Below, one piece after another: positions 35,352 through 44,215 of a stretch of DNA of 64,000 nucleotides. Source of the DNA: Ferranicluibacter rubi (GTDB taxonomy: Bacteria; Pseudomonadota; Alphaproteobacteria; Rhizobiales; Rhizobiaceae); contig NZ_JAANCM010000015.1 of assembly GCF_011603255.1 (NCBI RefSeq), positions 1 to 64,000 of the forward strand, in the 5' to 3' direction. Numbering within the stretch: the first letter of the stretch is position 1; the number at the start of each line of letters is the position of its first letter. Below the pieces are notes generated by a model. It had not been told where the DNA came from, made no database searches, and saw only the letters and a program-made list of their open reading frames with translations. Position numbers and translations under genes: made by a program.

Positions 35352-36497
35352 TCAGGCGCTGTCGGTGGTCTTCTTCAGCCAGCGCAGCACGCGGATTTCG
35401 TCGTCGTTCATCCAGCGCGTCATCTTTTCGCTGGTGCTCTTTCGCTGCGCGCGAAGCGTACGCAGTTCGCCATTCTCGAAATCCTCGAATACCTTGGGGT
35501 GAATGTAGGAGCTCCGGCACACGGCCCGCGTATTGACCAGTGCGGCCGCGATGCCATCCACCGCCTCGTTGATCTGGCGCTTGCGCTGCCGCTCGCTCGT
35601 CTCCGGCTCCACGGTCGAAAGCGCCGTCGCCGCCATCTGCGTTGCGCCCCAGGTGCGAAACTGGCGCGAGGAGAATTCACCGCCGGTCGCTTCGCGGATA
35701 TAGGCGTTCACGTCCTGCGAGCGGATCTGATGGCGGTCGCCATCTTCATCAAGATATTGGAACAGATGCTGGCCCGGCAGCTCCTGCAGCGAGCGGATGA
35801 TGCGGGTGATCCGGCGGTCATTGTGGCTGAGGCGCCATTCCTTGCCGGACTTTCCCTTGAACTGAAAGTGCACACTCGATCCCGACACTTTCACATGCCG
35901 GTTCTTCAGCGTCGTCAGGCCATAGGAGCCGTTCTCCTCGGCATAGACCGTGTTGCCGACGCGGATGAAGAGGTTGTCGAGCAGCCAGACGATGGTGGCG
36001 AGCGCTTTTTCCATGCCCGGCGTGCGCATGCGCAGATCATGATCGACGCGCTCGCGGATTCGCGGCAGACGTGACGCGAAGGACGGCAGCAACGCGAACT
36101 TTGCCTTGCCGCGCTCGGCGTGCCAGTCGGCATGGTAGCGATATTGCTTGCGGCCGCGTGCGTCCTTGCCGATCGCCTGCAGATGCGTCTGCGGATCCGG
36201 CGAAATCAGAACCTCGGTATAGGCCGGGGGAATGGCGAGCGCCGCGATGCGCTCGACTTCGCCCGGATCGGAAATGCGCTGGCCGTCGGGTCCGTAATAG
36301 AGGAAGCCGTTCTTCCCCTGCTTGCGGGTGATGCCGTCTTCGAGGCGCGAGAGATAGACGAGTTCGGGCGCCGGCGTATCGCCGTCTTGGCCGGCGGCGC
36401 GTTTCTTGCCGACCGAAGCGGCTATCGAGGATGTGATCTGGTCCACGGCCGTATGAACTTCACCGGCAAGCGGAAGTTCCGGTGCGAGGCGTTCCAT
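35352..36497 (-). CDS. DNA topoisomerase IB (poxvirus-like)
   Basis: The 381-residue enzyme shows the bacterial TopIB plan: an N-terminal domain (YLSRLEDGITRKQGKNGFLYYGPDG), the central motif NRHVKV near residue 200, HNDRRI, RTWGAT (about 281-286) and catalytic Tyr331 in CRSSYIHPKV. It relaxes supercoils through a 3'-phosphotyrosine intermediate. Bacterial copies are optional enzymes, scattered among soil bacteria. Its end is convergent with and four bases from the LysR gene. Confidence 0.92.
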   Translation of the reverse strand: MERLAPELPLAGEVHTAVDQITSSIAASVGKKRAAGQDGDTPAPELVYLSRLEDGITRKQGKNGFLYYGPDGQRISDPGEVERIAALAIPPAYTEVLISPDPQTHLQAIGKDARGRKQYRYHADWHAERGKAKFALLPSFASRLPRIRERVDHDLRMRTPGMEKALATIVWLLDNLFIRVGNTVYAEENGSYGLTTLKNRHVKVSGSSVHFQFKGKSGKEWRLSHNDRRITRIIRSLQELPGQHLFQYLDEDGDRHQIRSQDVNAYIREATGGEFSSRQFRTWGATQMAATALSTVEPETSERQRKRQINEAVDGIAAALVNTRAVCRSSYIHPKVFEDFENGELRTLRAQRKSTSEKMTRWMNDDEIRVLRWLKKTTDSA

Positions 36498-36544
36498 CGC
36501 GCAGATTTTTCGACAACGGCATGACGATTTTTGTCACGAACATG

Positions 36545-36569
36545 TGAACCTTTTTGAAGCTCCGGCGTT
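36545..36569 (+). promoter_or_regulatory. Near-consensus EcfG-type promoter
   Basis: TGAAC (36545-36549), 16 bases, then CGTT (36566-36569), one mismatch from GGAAC-N16-CGTT. It is correctly placed for the entericidin-like gene at 36625. Confidence 0.5.
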
Positions 36570-36624
36570 ATGTGGCCGAAGACACATGTCTTTCTTCCAC
36601 TGGCGTTATTCAAGGACCCAAGCC

Positions 36625-36783
36625 ATGACCGCAAAGACCATCGCTACCGTCGGCATCGTACTCGTCTCTCTCGTTTCGCTTTCCGCTTGCGGTAACACTA
36701 TCCGCGGCGTGGGCCGGGACACGGCAAACACCGTCAACGCCACGCAGGATGCAGGCCGCAGCGTCGAACGCGCCGCCAACTGA
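36625..36783 (+). CDS. Entericidin A/B family lipoprotein
   Basis: A 52-residue protein with a lipoprotein signal ending LSAC (Cys22) and the entericidin tail GNTIRGVGRDTANTVNATQDAGRSVERAAN. It is a paralogue of the protein at 12665-12817, sharing the CGNT...GRD pattern. A near-consensus EcfG promoter lies upstream and a terminator follows at 36804-36834, so it is probably a single-gene stress-induced unit. Confidence 0.83.
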   Translation: MTAKTIATVGIVLVSLVSLSACGNTIRGVGRDTANTVNATQDAGRSVERAAN

Positions 36784-36803
36784 TCCGACCCGATTTTGCA
36801 AAG

Positions 36804-36834
36804 CGCCGGCGACCGTGGGTCTGCCGGCGTTTTC
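36804..36834 (+). terminator. Terminator of the entericidin-like gene
   Basis: CGCCGGC (36804-36810) and GCCGGCG (36823-36829) form a perfect stem followed by TTTTCG. Confidence 0.75.
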
Positions 36835-36862
36835 GTGTCTGGCAACAGGGCACTGGTCGCCT

Positions 36863-37645
36863 ATGATGATGCCCATGTTCGCAAAGCTTCTCCTGGCGCT
36901 GGTCCTGATGGTTTCTCTTTCTCCCGACGCCCGTGGCGCCTGCCGGATCGTTCGGCACCTTGGGGCCGACTACGCCGTATGCGACGTCGATCCCGCGACG
37001 GCCTCTCTCACGATCTTCCATGCGGACGAGACGGGCCGGCCCTATGGCGGCTTCACCGCTTTGAAGACCGATCTTCTTCGCGATCAGACACGGCTCGATT
37101 TCGCGATGAATGGCGGCATGTACGAGAAGGACCTCTCACCCGTCGGGCTTCTGGTCATCGACGGCGTCGAGCGCAAGCCGATCGCGACCGGCGAGGGCTG
37201 GGGTAATTTCTATCTGCTTCCGAATGGTGTCTTCGCCCTGTCGAACGGCAAGGCTATCGTCAGGGAAACGGAGGCCTACCGGCGTTCGGTGGTGGCCACG
37301 CCCGATGTCGCGACACAATCCGGGCCAATGCTCGTCATCGACGGCGCGCTCCACCCTGCGTTCAAGCCACAAAGCGACAGTCTGCAGATCCGCAACGGCG
37401 TCGGCGTCGATGAGAAGGGCCTCGTGCATTTTGCCGTCGCGCTATCGCCAGTGCGCTTTCACGATTTCGCCACGCTCTATCGCGACGCGCTCGGCTGTCC
37501 GAATGCGCTGTTTCTCGACGGGCACATTTCCAGTCTCTACGCGCCCGACCTCGGCCGTATCGACGAGACCTATCCGATGGGGCCGATCATCGCGGTGACG
37601 ACGCCGATGTGGCACGGCGCCGTTCTTCCCAAGCCCGCTCCGTAG
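36863..37645 (+). CDS. Phosphodiester glycosidase family protein (NAGPA-like)
   Basis: The 260-residue protein has a signal peptide (LLLALVLMVSLSPDARG) and a domain of the NAGPA/phosphodiester glycosidase family. It contains DFAMNGGMYEKDLSPVGLLV near residues 77-96, a NFYLLPNGVF strand and the C-terminal LFLDGHISSLYAP. It is predicted to be periplasmic or secreted and to cleave phosphodiester-linked sugars; some relatives act on cell-wall glycans. Starts at 36866 or 36875 are also possible. It closely follows the entericidin terminator and is convergent with the next gene. Confidence 0.82.
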   Translation: MMMPMFAKLLLALVLMVSLSPDARGACRIVRHLGADYAVCDVDPATASLTIFHADETGRPYGGFTALKTDLLRDQTRLDFAMNGGMYEKDLSPVGLLVIDGVERKPIATGEGWGNFYLLPNGVFALSNGKAIVRETEAYRRSVVATPDVATQSGPMLVIDGALHPAFKPQSDSLQIRNGVGVDEKGLVHFAVALSPVRFHDFATLYRDALGCPNALFLDGHISSLYAPDLGRIDETYPMGPIIAVTTPMWHGAVLPKPAP

Positions 37646-37648
37646 AGC

Positions 37649-38017
37649 CTAGGCCTTCGGAAAGGCCCGCTCCAGTCCGCCCGACTTGGTGAGCCCGGTG
37701 CGGAAAGCCTGATAGGCCGCATGCTGCGATGAGCGTGCCGCTTCGGTCAGGCGAATCTGTAGCCGGGCAGGGGCGACATTGCCGAGCCAGAAGCCGCGCT
37801 GCTCCAGCTTCAGCGTGTGCAGGAAGCGTGCGCCGGCCGAACGGTCGAGGAAGCGGTGCAGCCCGTCGATCAGCGCGTCATCCTGTTGCGGATTGTCCAT
37901 CATCAGCGACAGAAAGGCCGTGTCCGCCGTCTGGAAGCGTTCGATGACGTCGGCAACCGCATCGCGGCCCGTCGGCGTCGGCTGCTGCATGGGGCTGATC
38001 GTCGTGTGCGTGTTCAT
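37649..38017 (-). CDS. Hypothetical protein
   Basis: A 122-residue soluble protein from ATG 38017, preceded by GAGGGA. It appears all-helical, with segments DAVADVIERFQTADTAFLSLMMDNPQQDD and LIDGLHRFLDRSAGARFLHTLKLE. I recognise no family. It lies between two better defined genes on a convergent boundary, three bases from the phosphodiester glycosidase end. Confidence 0.6.
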   Translation of the reverse strand: MNTHTTISPMQQPTPTGRDAVADVIERFQTADTAFLSLMMDNPQQDDALIDGLHRFLDRSAGARFLHTLKLEQRGFWLGNVAPARLQIRLTEAARSSQHAAYQAFRTGLTKSGGLERAFPKA

Positions 38018-38107
38018 GGGGTCCCTCAAGCCGGTGTCTGCGTTCTCGCGCCGTCATGCCATACGAGGCTGAAGCAGGACTGGAGTGCTGCACTGTGAAG
38101 GGAACCG

Positions 38108-39163
38108 TCAGAGGGCGGCCTTGACCTTCGCGGCGATGTCGGCGGGCAGCCAGGCGGTCCAGACAGGCTCGAACGTCTTCAGGAAGTAGAGCGCCGCATC
38201 CTCACGGCTGCCGTTGGTCTGGTCCATATGGGCCAGCACGCTATTGACCGTCTGATTGTCCCACTGCCGTTTCGAGACATAGGCGAGGGCTTCGGGACCG
38301 GCCTTTTCGGAGAAGCCGCGGGTGACGATCGTATAGACATCGGTGGTGGGATAGCCGTTGACGACAGGCGCGCTGCAATCCGGCACCGCCGTGCAGTTGT
38401 TCCACTCGGCCCGGTCGTGGGTGACGCCGAAGGAGAGTTTGACCATCTCGTATTTGCCGAGGATTGCGGTGGGCGCCCAGTAATAGCCGAGCCAGCCCTT
38501 CTTCTCCTCGAAGGCCCGGGCGATCGAGCCGTCGAGATCGGCCGCCGATCCGGAATTGATCAGCTGGAACCCGGCGTCGTTGCCCTTCAAGGCCCGGTAG
38601 AGGTTGGATGTCGGGATCTGGCAGTTCCAGTCCGAGGGACAGTTGTGGATCGCGCCCTTCGTGGCGTCCTGCGGCGAGGGGAAGAGTTCCGGGTGCTTCA
38701 GCGCATCCTGCACCGTCTTGATGTCGGGATGGGCATCGCTGATGTAGCGTGGGATCCACCAGCCTTCGACACCGCCGTCCGTCAGAACCCGCGCCGCTTC
38801 GACCAGCCGGCCATCCCGCAGCGCATCGGTGAGCGGTGCCTGCAGCGAGGCCGCCCAGATCTCCGGCGCCATGTCGGGCCGCCCCTCCGCATTCATCGAG
38901 GCGAAGGTCGGCATCGTGTCGCCGGGCACGAGCTGAACCGTGCAGCCATAGCCCTTCTCCAGAATGAACCTGTCGATATGGGCCGTGATGGCGGACGATC
39001 CCCAGGTCATCTCGGCAATCGACAGCGTGCCGCAGCCTGCGGCCCGGGCGGGCGTGCCCGACAGCAACAGGACGCTGCCGGCGAGAAGGCCGAGCGCGGT
39101 CGCAAGGGCCGGGCCGACGGCGGCCTTCGTCATCTTTTCGCAAACGTCGCGAATGTTCTTCAT
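38108..39163 (-). CDS. Glycine betaine/choline-type ABC substrate-binding protein
   Basis: The 351-residue protein starts at ATG 39163 with a signal peptide (GLLAGSVLLLSGTPARAAG). It matches the OpuAC/ProX family: TLSIAEMTWGSSAITAHIDRFIL, TSNLYRALKGNDAGFQLINSGSAADLDGSIARAF and a YYWAPTAILGKYEMVKL aromatic segment. Several Cys residues (for example in NCPSDWNC and NNCTAVPDCS) suggest disulfides. It would bind quaternary ammonium compounds in the periplasm. No permease or ATPase gene is adjacent, so it is an orphan component. Confidence 0.87.
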   Translation of the reverse strand: MKNIRDVCEKMTKAAVGPALATALGLLAGSVLLLSGTPARAAGCGTLSIAEMTWGSSAITAHIDRFILEKGYGCTVQLVPGDTMPTFASMNAEGRPDMAPEIWAASLQAPLTDALRDGRLVEAARVLTDGGVEGWWIPRYISDAHPDIKTVQDALKHPELFPSPQDATKGAIHNCPSDWNCQIPTSNLYRALKGNDAGFQLINSGSAADLDGSIARAFEEKKGWLGYYWAPTAILGKYEMVKLSFGVTHDRAEWNNCTAVPDCSAPVVNGYPTTDVYTIVTRGFSEKAGPEALAYVSKRQWDNQTVNSVLAHMDQTNGSREDAALYFLKTFEPVWTAWLPADIAAKVKAAL

Positions 39164-39699
39164 CAGACCGACGCCTCCGGTGCGAACGCACGATGTCCCG
39201 CGATCATGTGTTGCCGATATTTTCCCGTCCGGACAGCCTAGAAGCTCTGGGACAGAAATCAACCGCTGTTCTTGGCCGTTTCGAATCGGAACCACCGCGC
39301 AAGCCATTGAATTTCATCTCTTTCGAATGTTCGGTTTCGTGAGCGCTCTTACCTCTAGGGACGTCGTGCCGGCAGACGCGCCGATCAGCGCCGGTTCATT
39401 CGAGATGACGTGATTGTGACGAAAACGGAGACCGAGCCCTGCGGGTAACTCTCTGGTAACTCTCACGGCCTAAGGATGGTGCCGTGGCTGGTCACAGCTG
39501 CTCTGCCGGATCAGGTTTTGCGTCCCGGCAATCTGCCAGCCTCGTGGCATCCGTTCGATGCCTCCGCTTGACCGCCCCGCACCGTGCGTTTTTCGGTGTC
39601 GAGGGCGGAAAACCGCAGGGCTCCGGCTGCTGCGGTTTTTGCGCGGGATCATCCCGGCCTGTCCATGGCGTCCACCGTTTCCCGGTGATATCAGGCCAC
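39164..39699. other. Long intergenic region upstream of cobQ
   Basis: A 536-bp spacer with no convincing gene. It holds a direct repeat of GGTAACTCTC (39444-39453 and 39455-39464) and a strong plus-strand terminator at 39609-39640, 60 bp before cobQ. I looked for a B12 box and found none on either strand. Confidence 0.6.
39609..39640 (+). terminator. Orphan Rho-independent terminator upstream of cobQ
   Basis: AAAACCGCAG (39609-39618) and CTGCGGTTTT (39630-39639) are perfectly complementary, with an 11-base loop and a run of five T residues. No plus-strand gene lies upstream within 500 bp, so it ends either an unannotated small RNA or a cobQ leader. Confidence 0.8.
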
Positions 39700-41157
39700 A
39701 TGGCAAAATCGATCATGCTTCAGGGGACGGGTTCGGATGTCGGCAAGACCGTGCTCGTCGCCGGTCTCTGCCGGCTCGCCTCCAATCGCGGATGCCGCGT
39801 CGCGCCTTTCAAGCCGCAAAACATGTCCAACAACGCGGCCGTCTCCGCCGATGGCGGTGAGATCGGCCGGGCGCAGTGGCTGCAATCGCTCGCCGCCCGC
39901 ATCCAGTCCTCGATCCACATGAACCCCGTGCTCCTCAAGCCGCAGTCGGAGACCGGCAGCCAGGTCGTGGTGCAGGGCAAGGTCGTCGGGCAGGCGCGGG
40001 GGCGCGACTATCAGGCGATGAAGCCGAAGCTGCTCGGCGCCGTGCTGGAAAGCTTCGAGACGATCCGCGCCGGACGCGATCTCGTGATCGTCGAGGGCGC
40101 GGGCTCGCCGGCCGAGATCAACCTGCGGGCCGGCGACATCGCCAATATGGGATTTGCGACGCGTGCGGGCGTGCCCGTGGTGCTGGTTGGCGACATCGAC
40201 CGCGGCGGCGTCATCGCCTCGCTTGTGGGAACGCATACCGTGCTCATGCCCGAGGACAGGGCCATGGTCACGGGATACCTGATCAACAAGTTCCGGGGCG
40301 ATGTGACCCTGTTCGATGACGGGCTCACCGCCATTGGCGGCTTTACCGGCTGGCCCTGTTTCGGCGTGGTGCCCTGGCTGAAGGCCGCGCGCCAGCTTCC
40401 GGCGGAGGATTCCGTCGTTCTCGAACGCCTGTCGCGAGGAACGGCGCGAGCGCTGACCATCGCCGTGCCCGTGCTGCCGCGCATCGCCAATTTTGACGAT
40501 CTCGATCCGCTCGCCGCCGAACCGTCCGTGGACCTCCGCTTCATCCAGCCCGGCGACCGCCTGCCGGAGGATGCGGCGCTCGTCATTCTCCCGGGCTCGA
40601 AAGCGACGATCTCGGATCTCGCGGCCCTCAGGGCTGCGGGCTGGGACAAGGATCTCGCCCGCCACCTGCGGCATGGCGGACGGGTGATCGGCCTTTGCGG
40701 CGGCTACCAGATGCTCGGGCGCCGGATCTCAGACCCGCTCGGCATCGAGGGCGGAACCGCCGAGATCGATGGCCTCGGCCTGCTCGACGTGGAGACCGAG
40801 ATGGCGCGCGAAAAGGTGGTGCGCAACAGCGGCGCCCGTTCCACGGAACACGATGTCGCGCTGGAGGGCTACGAGATCCACCTCGGCAAGACCACCGGGC
40901 CGGACTGCGCGCGGCCGCCCGTTATCATCGAGGACCGCCCGGACGGTGCGCTTTCGCCCGACGGCTGTGTCATGGGGACCTATCTCCACGGGCTGTTCGC
41001 TAGCGACGCCTACCGCGCAGCCCTCCTGCGCAGCTTCGGCATCGAGGCGGAGGCCTTCGATTATCGTGGTTCCGTCGATGCGGCGCTCGATGCGGTCGCC
41101 GGGGAACTGGAGGCCGTGCTCGATCCGCGCTGGCTCGACGGGCTCATGGGTCGCTAG
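39700..41157 (+). CDS. cobQ: Cobyric acid synthase
   Basis: The 485-residue enzyme starts at ATG 39700 ([17 protein letters not shown]) with a P-loop-like GTGSDVGKT at residues 9-17. The DTBS-like domain is followed by a class I glutamine amidotransferase domain with the nucleophile Cys in [11 protein letters not shown] and a His near the C-terminus (GTYLHGLF). It amidates four carboxyl groups of adenosylcobyrinic acid a,c-diamide. The length is typical. The long open frame upstream is not coding because a terminator lies in it. The gene is convergent with the ClC channel. Confidence 0.95.
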   Translation: MAKSIMLQGTGSDVGKTVLVAGLCRLASNRGCRVAPFKPQNMSNNAAVSADGGEIGRAQWLQSLAARIQSSIHMNPVLLKPQSETGSQVVVQGKVVGQARGRDYQAMKPKLLGAVLESFETIRAGRDLVIVEGAGSPAEINLRAGDIANMGFATRAGVPVVLVGDIDRGGVIASLVGTHTVLMPEDRAMVTGYLINKFRGDVTLFDDGLTAIGGFTGWPCFGVVPWLKAARQLPAEDSVVLERLSRGTARALTIAVPVLPRIANFDDLDPLAAEPSVDLRFIQPGDRLPEDAALVILPGSKATISDLAALRAAGWDKDLARHLRHGGRVIGLCGGYQMLGRRISDPLGIEGGTAEIDGLGLLDVETEMAREKVVRNSGARSTEHDVALEGYEIHLGKTTGPDCARPPVIIEDRPDGALSPDGCVMGTYLHGLFASDAYRAALLRSFGIEAEAFDYRGSVDAALDAVAGELEAVLDPRWLDGLMGR

Positions 41158-41191
41158 AGCGTCGTCGCCTGTGTCGCTGAAATCGCTCTAG
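41154..41191. terminator. Inverted repeat joining the cobQ and ClC stop codons
   Basis: CTAGAGCG (41154-41161) and CGCTCTAG (41184-41191) are perfect inverted arms. The left arm contains the cobQ stop TAG and the right arm contains the ClC stop on the other strand. It may act as a bidirectional terminator, although no long T run follows. Confidence 0.45.
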
Positions 41192-42993
41192 AATTCGCCG
41201 GATGCCTCGCGGCGGCGGCGGTCGAGTTCCTCGCTGTAGCGGCGCAGGGTGTAGCTTTCGGTGAGCACACCGACGACGCGGCGCTCGATCAGGTTGTTGC
41301 AGACGGCGAGCGCGTCGCTCTCGGTCTTGTCGAACAGAGTCGCCGCCTGCCGGGCGTTCATGTTCGGCTGCAGGAAGTCGTTCGGCAGCTTGATGTAGTC
41401 TTCGATCCCCTTGCCGGCTGCGTCCTTTTCCACCGGGCTCGCATAGACCTCGGGAATGAGGATGACCCCGCCATAGCGGTTGTTGTCGTCGACGACGATG
41501 GCGCGCTGGGCCGAGCCAAGTGGGAATTCGGCTTTCAACTCGTCCAGCGTCGCCTTTGCGTTGATGGTGCGGACATCGGGCCGCATCAGCCGTCCCACGG
41601 TCAGGTTGCGGATCCAGCCGACATCATGGGCGCTGCGAATGCTTTCGCCGCGCAGATGGAAGCGCCATGTGGCAAACGAGTAGCCGAAGGTGGTGCGCAC
41701 GACCAGCGATGAGGTGATGACGGCCGCCAGCACGAGCGTGGTGATGGGAAAGTCGCCGGTAATCTCCAGCGCGAGGAAGGTCATCGTCAGCGGCCCGCCG
41801 ATGATGGCCACCGCAAGCGAGCTCATGCCGACCACGGCATAGATGACTGGCGTCAGCGTGGTGTCGCCGAAGACGTAAGGAACGACGCCGGCAAAGACCT
41901 TGCCGAGCAATGCGCCCATAAACAGCGAGGCGAAGAACAGCCCGCCGCGAAAGCCGGAGCCGATCGACACCGCGGTCGCGATCGACTTCATCAGGAACAG
42001 GCCGATCAGCATGGCGATGGGCGTGGCGTGCGCGAGGTTCAGATGCAGCGCGCCATGACCGCCCGAAAGAACCTGCGGCGAGATGGTCGCCAGCAGCCCG
42101 ACCACGACGCCGCCGATGGCGGGGCGCAGCGGCGCGGGGATGTCGCTTTTGCGGGCGATCTCTTCCGTCAGCGACACGCCCTTCATGATGAGGATGGCGA
42201 CGCCGGCGCAAAGCGCGCCGAGCAGGATGGCCGGCACGTAGTCGCCGGGGACGACATCGCCGAATGCGCCTATGTCGATGGTGAACTCCTCGCCCCAGAG
42301 CAGGCGCGTCACGAGGTTGGCGACCAGCGCGGAGACGACGACCGGGGTCAGCGAGGCGATGGTGTAGGAGCCGATGATCAGCTCGAAGGCGTAAAAGGCG
42401 CCGGTCAGCGGCGCGTTGAAGGCCGCCGCTATGGCGCCGGCCGCGCCGCAGCCGAGCAGCGTGCGCAGATCGTTGCGCCGAAGCTTCAGTTTCACGCCGA
42501 TCTTCGAGGCGAGGCCGGAGGCGAGCTGGGTGTAGCCGGCCTCCAGGCCGACGGAGGCGCCGAAACCGTTGGAAACGAGGTTCTGCACGGCGACCACGAT
42601 GCTGTCGGTCAACGACATCCGGCCCCCGTGCAGCGCATTCGCCTCGATCGGGTCGACCATCGCTTTCTTGCGCCAGAGCGCGAGGCCCATCATGAGCAAT
42701 CCCAGCAGCAGCCCGCCGACGATCGGTGCCATGAGAATGGCGATCTGCCCCTTGAGGTCGGCGGAGCTGACGCGCTCGTATTCGGAGATGCCGAAGATCA
42801 GCTTGTGCAGTTGCAGCGAGATGAAGCTCATGGCGATGACGGCGAGCCCCGAGGTGAGACCGACGACGATGCCGGCAACGAGCAGCCCGATCTCGCTGCG
42901 CCGGGCGAAGATGCGCCATTCCGAAAATGTGACGGATTTCCGGGCCAGGCGCTTCACGCGGGCAAGGGTCAGGGACTTCAGGACGTCGGGCAT
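41188..42993 (-). CDS. ClC family chloride channel/antiporter with CBS domains
   Basis: The 601-residue protein, from ATG 42993, has a ClC membrane domain of about 430 residues with the gating segment GFGASVGLEAGYTQLAS (retaining the Glu), GFRGGLFFAS and a tandem CBS pair at the C-terminus (from VGRLMRPDVRTI). It would exchange or conduct chloride or another anion and may be regulated by nucleotide binding to the CBS domains. The frame remains open further upstream, but that stretch is antisense to the B12 riboswitch. It sits between cobQ and the cob operon without an obvious pathway link. Confidence 0.9.
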   Translation of the reverse strand: MPDVLKSLTLARVKRLARKSVTFSEWRIFARRSEIGLLVAGIVVGLTSGLAVIAMSFISLQLHKLIFGISEYERVSSADLKGQIAILMAPIVGGLLLGLLMMGLALWRKKAMVDPIEANALHGGRMSLTDSIVVAVQNLVSNGFGASVGLEAGYTQLASGLASKIGVKLKLRRNDLRTLLGCGAAGAIAAAFNAPLTGAFYAFELIIGSYTIASLTPVVVSALVANLVTRLLWGEEFTIDIGAFGDVVPGDYVPAILLGALCAGVAILIMKGVSLTEEIARKSDIPAPLRPAIGGVVVGLLATISPQVLSGGHGALHLNLAHATPIAMLIGLFLMKSIATAVSIGSGFRGGLFFASLFMGALLGKVFAGVVPYVFGDTTLTPVIYAVVGMSSLAVAIIGGPLTMTFLALEITGDFPITTLVLAAVITSSLVVRTTFGYSFATWRFHLRGESIRSAHDVGWIRNLTVGRLMRPDVRTINAKATLDELKAEFPLGSAQRAIVVDDNNRYGGVILIPEVYASPVEKDAAGKGIEDYIKLPNDFLQPNMNARQAATLFDKTESDALAVCNNLIERRVVGVLTESYTLRRYSEELDRRRREASGEF

Positions 42994-43112
42994 GGGAGGC
43001 TCGATCTCGTCGGGCGTCTCCGCTAAGGAAACGCTTGAGCTTCGGGTCGGGCGGAGATGCGGACATAGCGCGGAAGATTGACTTGATCCAGCGACGCGCC
43101 TAATCTTGGCGT

Positions 43113-43500
43113 ATGGATGGTTCCCGTGCGGCGCGTGTCGTTCGGGAGTAAATGGGAATGCGAAGGGATGGACCCACACAGGGCATCCTCATCGCAGCCG
43201 ACCCCGCGACTGTAGAACGGTCAGGGTTCGCCATCCGGTCTCGCCTCATGGGCGACGGACCATGCCGCGTGGTGCGGCTGGCGTCACCTGAAGGGCAGGG
43301 CCGGAAAAGCCACTGAAGCAGCGATGCGAGCAACCGGGGTCGGACGCCTCCTTATCTACGAATCGTCCACCTCTTCGACATCGACCCGGCCGTCAAAGGC
43401 CAGGCAAACTGTTTCGGGAAGGCGAGGCGAACCCGTTCTCAGGGTTTGAACCCTGCGTGACGCCGTGAGCCAGGAGACCTGCCAGCCACACCGCGCCGCA
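43113..43500 (+). promoter_or_regulatory. Cobalamin (AdoCbl) riboswitch
   Basis: Conserved parts appear in order: AATGGGAATGCGAAGGG (about 43150-43167), GCAGCCGACCCCGCGACTGTAG (43194-43215), GCCACTG (43309-43315), GGGAAGGCG (43416-43424) and the B12 box AGCCAGGAGACCTGCC (43468-43483). It lies upstream of cobP and should repress the cob operon when adenosylcobalamin is plentiful. The variable stem between GCCACTG and GGGAAGGCG is about 100 bases, far longer than usual, and contains its own nested pairing. The limits of the element are approximate. Confidence 0.92.
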
Positions 43501-43565
43501 TCCTCATGATGCAGCGTTCCAGCGCCAGCACGGAGGTTGTCGTGGCACACGAGACGTTCGCCCAC

Positions 43566-43590
43566 CGGGTCTCCCGGGCCAGCGATTTTT
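43566..43590 (+). promoter_or_regulatory. Possible expression-platform hairpin of the riboswitch
   Basis: CCGGG-TCT-CCCGG followed by GCCAGCGATTTTT lies between the B12 box and the cobP start. It could be a weak attenuator; the short stem and the distance of the T run leave this uncertain, and control at the ribosome site is equally possible. Confidence 0.3.
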
Positions 43591-43687
43591 ACGCATGCGA
43601 TTTCGGTTCATGCCCGGCAGGCGCCTGCAGACCCCGCGGATCGCGTTGGCTTTTACGTTATGGGAGCAGCGGGATAGCCGCGCGATC

Positions 43688-44212
43688 ATGACATCCCCCC
43701 TTCATGGTACCACGCTCGTGCTCGGCGGCGCACGCTCCGGCAAGTCGAATTTTGCTGAACGGCTGGCCGTGGAAACGGGCCTTGTCCGGCATTACATCGC
43801 CACCGGCCGCGCCTTCGACGACGAGATGCGCACGCGGATCGACACGCACCGCACGTCGCGCGGCGATCTCTGGACAACGCATGAAGAGCCGTTCGATCTT
43901 GTCGGTCGGCTCTCCGCCATCGACGCGGTCGGCTGTGTCGTTCTTGTGGATTGCCTGACGCTGTGGGTCACCAATCTCATGCTGGAGGAGCGCGATATCG
44001 CGGCGGAGTCGGCGCGCCTCGTCGACAGCCTCCCGGCGCTTCGCGCCTCCGTTATTTTCGTTTCCAACGAGGTGGGCCTTGGCATCGTGCCCGACAACCG
44101 CATGGCGCGGGACTTCCGCGATCATGCCGGCCGGCTCCACCAGCAGGTCGCGGCACAGGCGCGCGACGTTTATTTCGTGGCAGCAGGTCTGCCGCTCAAG
44201 ATGAAAGGTTAA
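43688..44212 (+). CDS. cobP: Adenosylcobinamide kinase / phosphate guanylyltransferase
   Basis: The 174-residue bifunctional enzyme (CobP, called CobU in enterics) starts at ATG 43688. Its P-loop GGARSGKS is at residues 13-20, followed by [29 protein letters not shown] and the [13 protein letters not shown] segment. It phosphorylates adenosylcobinamide and adds GMP, preparing for nucleotide-loop assembly. It is the first gene after the B12 riboswitch and only three bases before cobW. An upstream in-frame ATG at 43595 would place the start inside the leader. Confidence 0.94.
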   Translation: MTSPLHGTTLVLGGARSGKSNFAERLAVETGLVRHYIATGRAFDDEMRTRIDTHRTSRGDLWTTHEEPFDLVGRLSAIDAVGCVVLVDCLTLWVTNLMLEERDIAAESARLVDSLPALRASVIFVSNEVGLGIVPDNRMARDFRDHAGRLHQQVAAQARDVYFVAAGLPLKMKG

Positions 44213-44215
44213 TCC

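Noticed and set aside
42994-43179. N-terminal extension of the ClC frame to 663 residues
   Set aside because: The added stretch is antisense to the B12 riboswitch and lacks family similarity; ATG 42993 gives a normal ClC.
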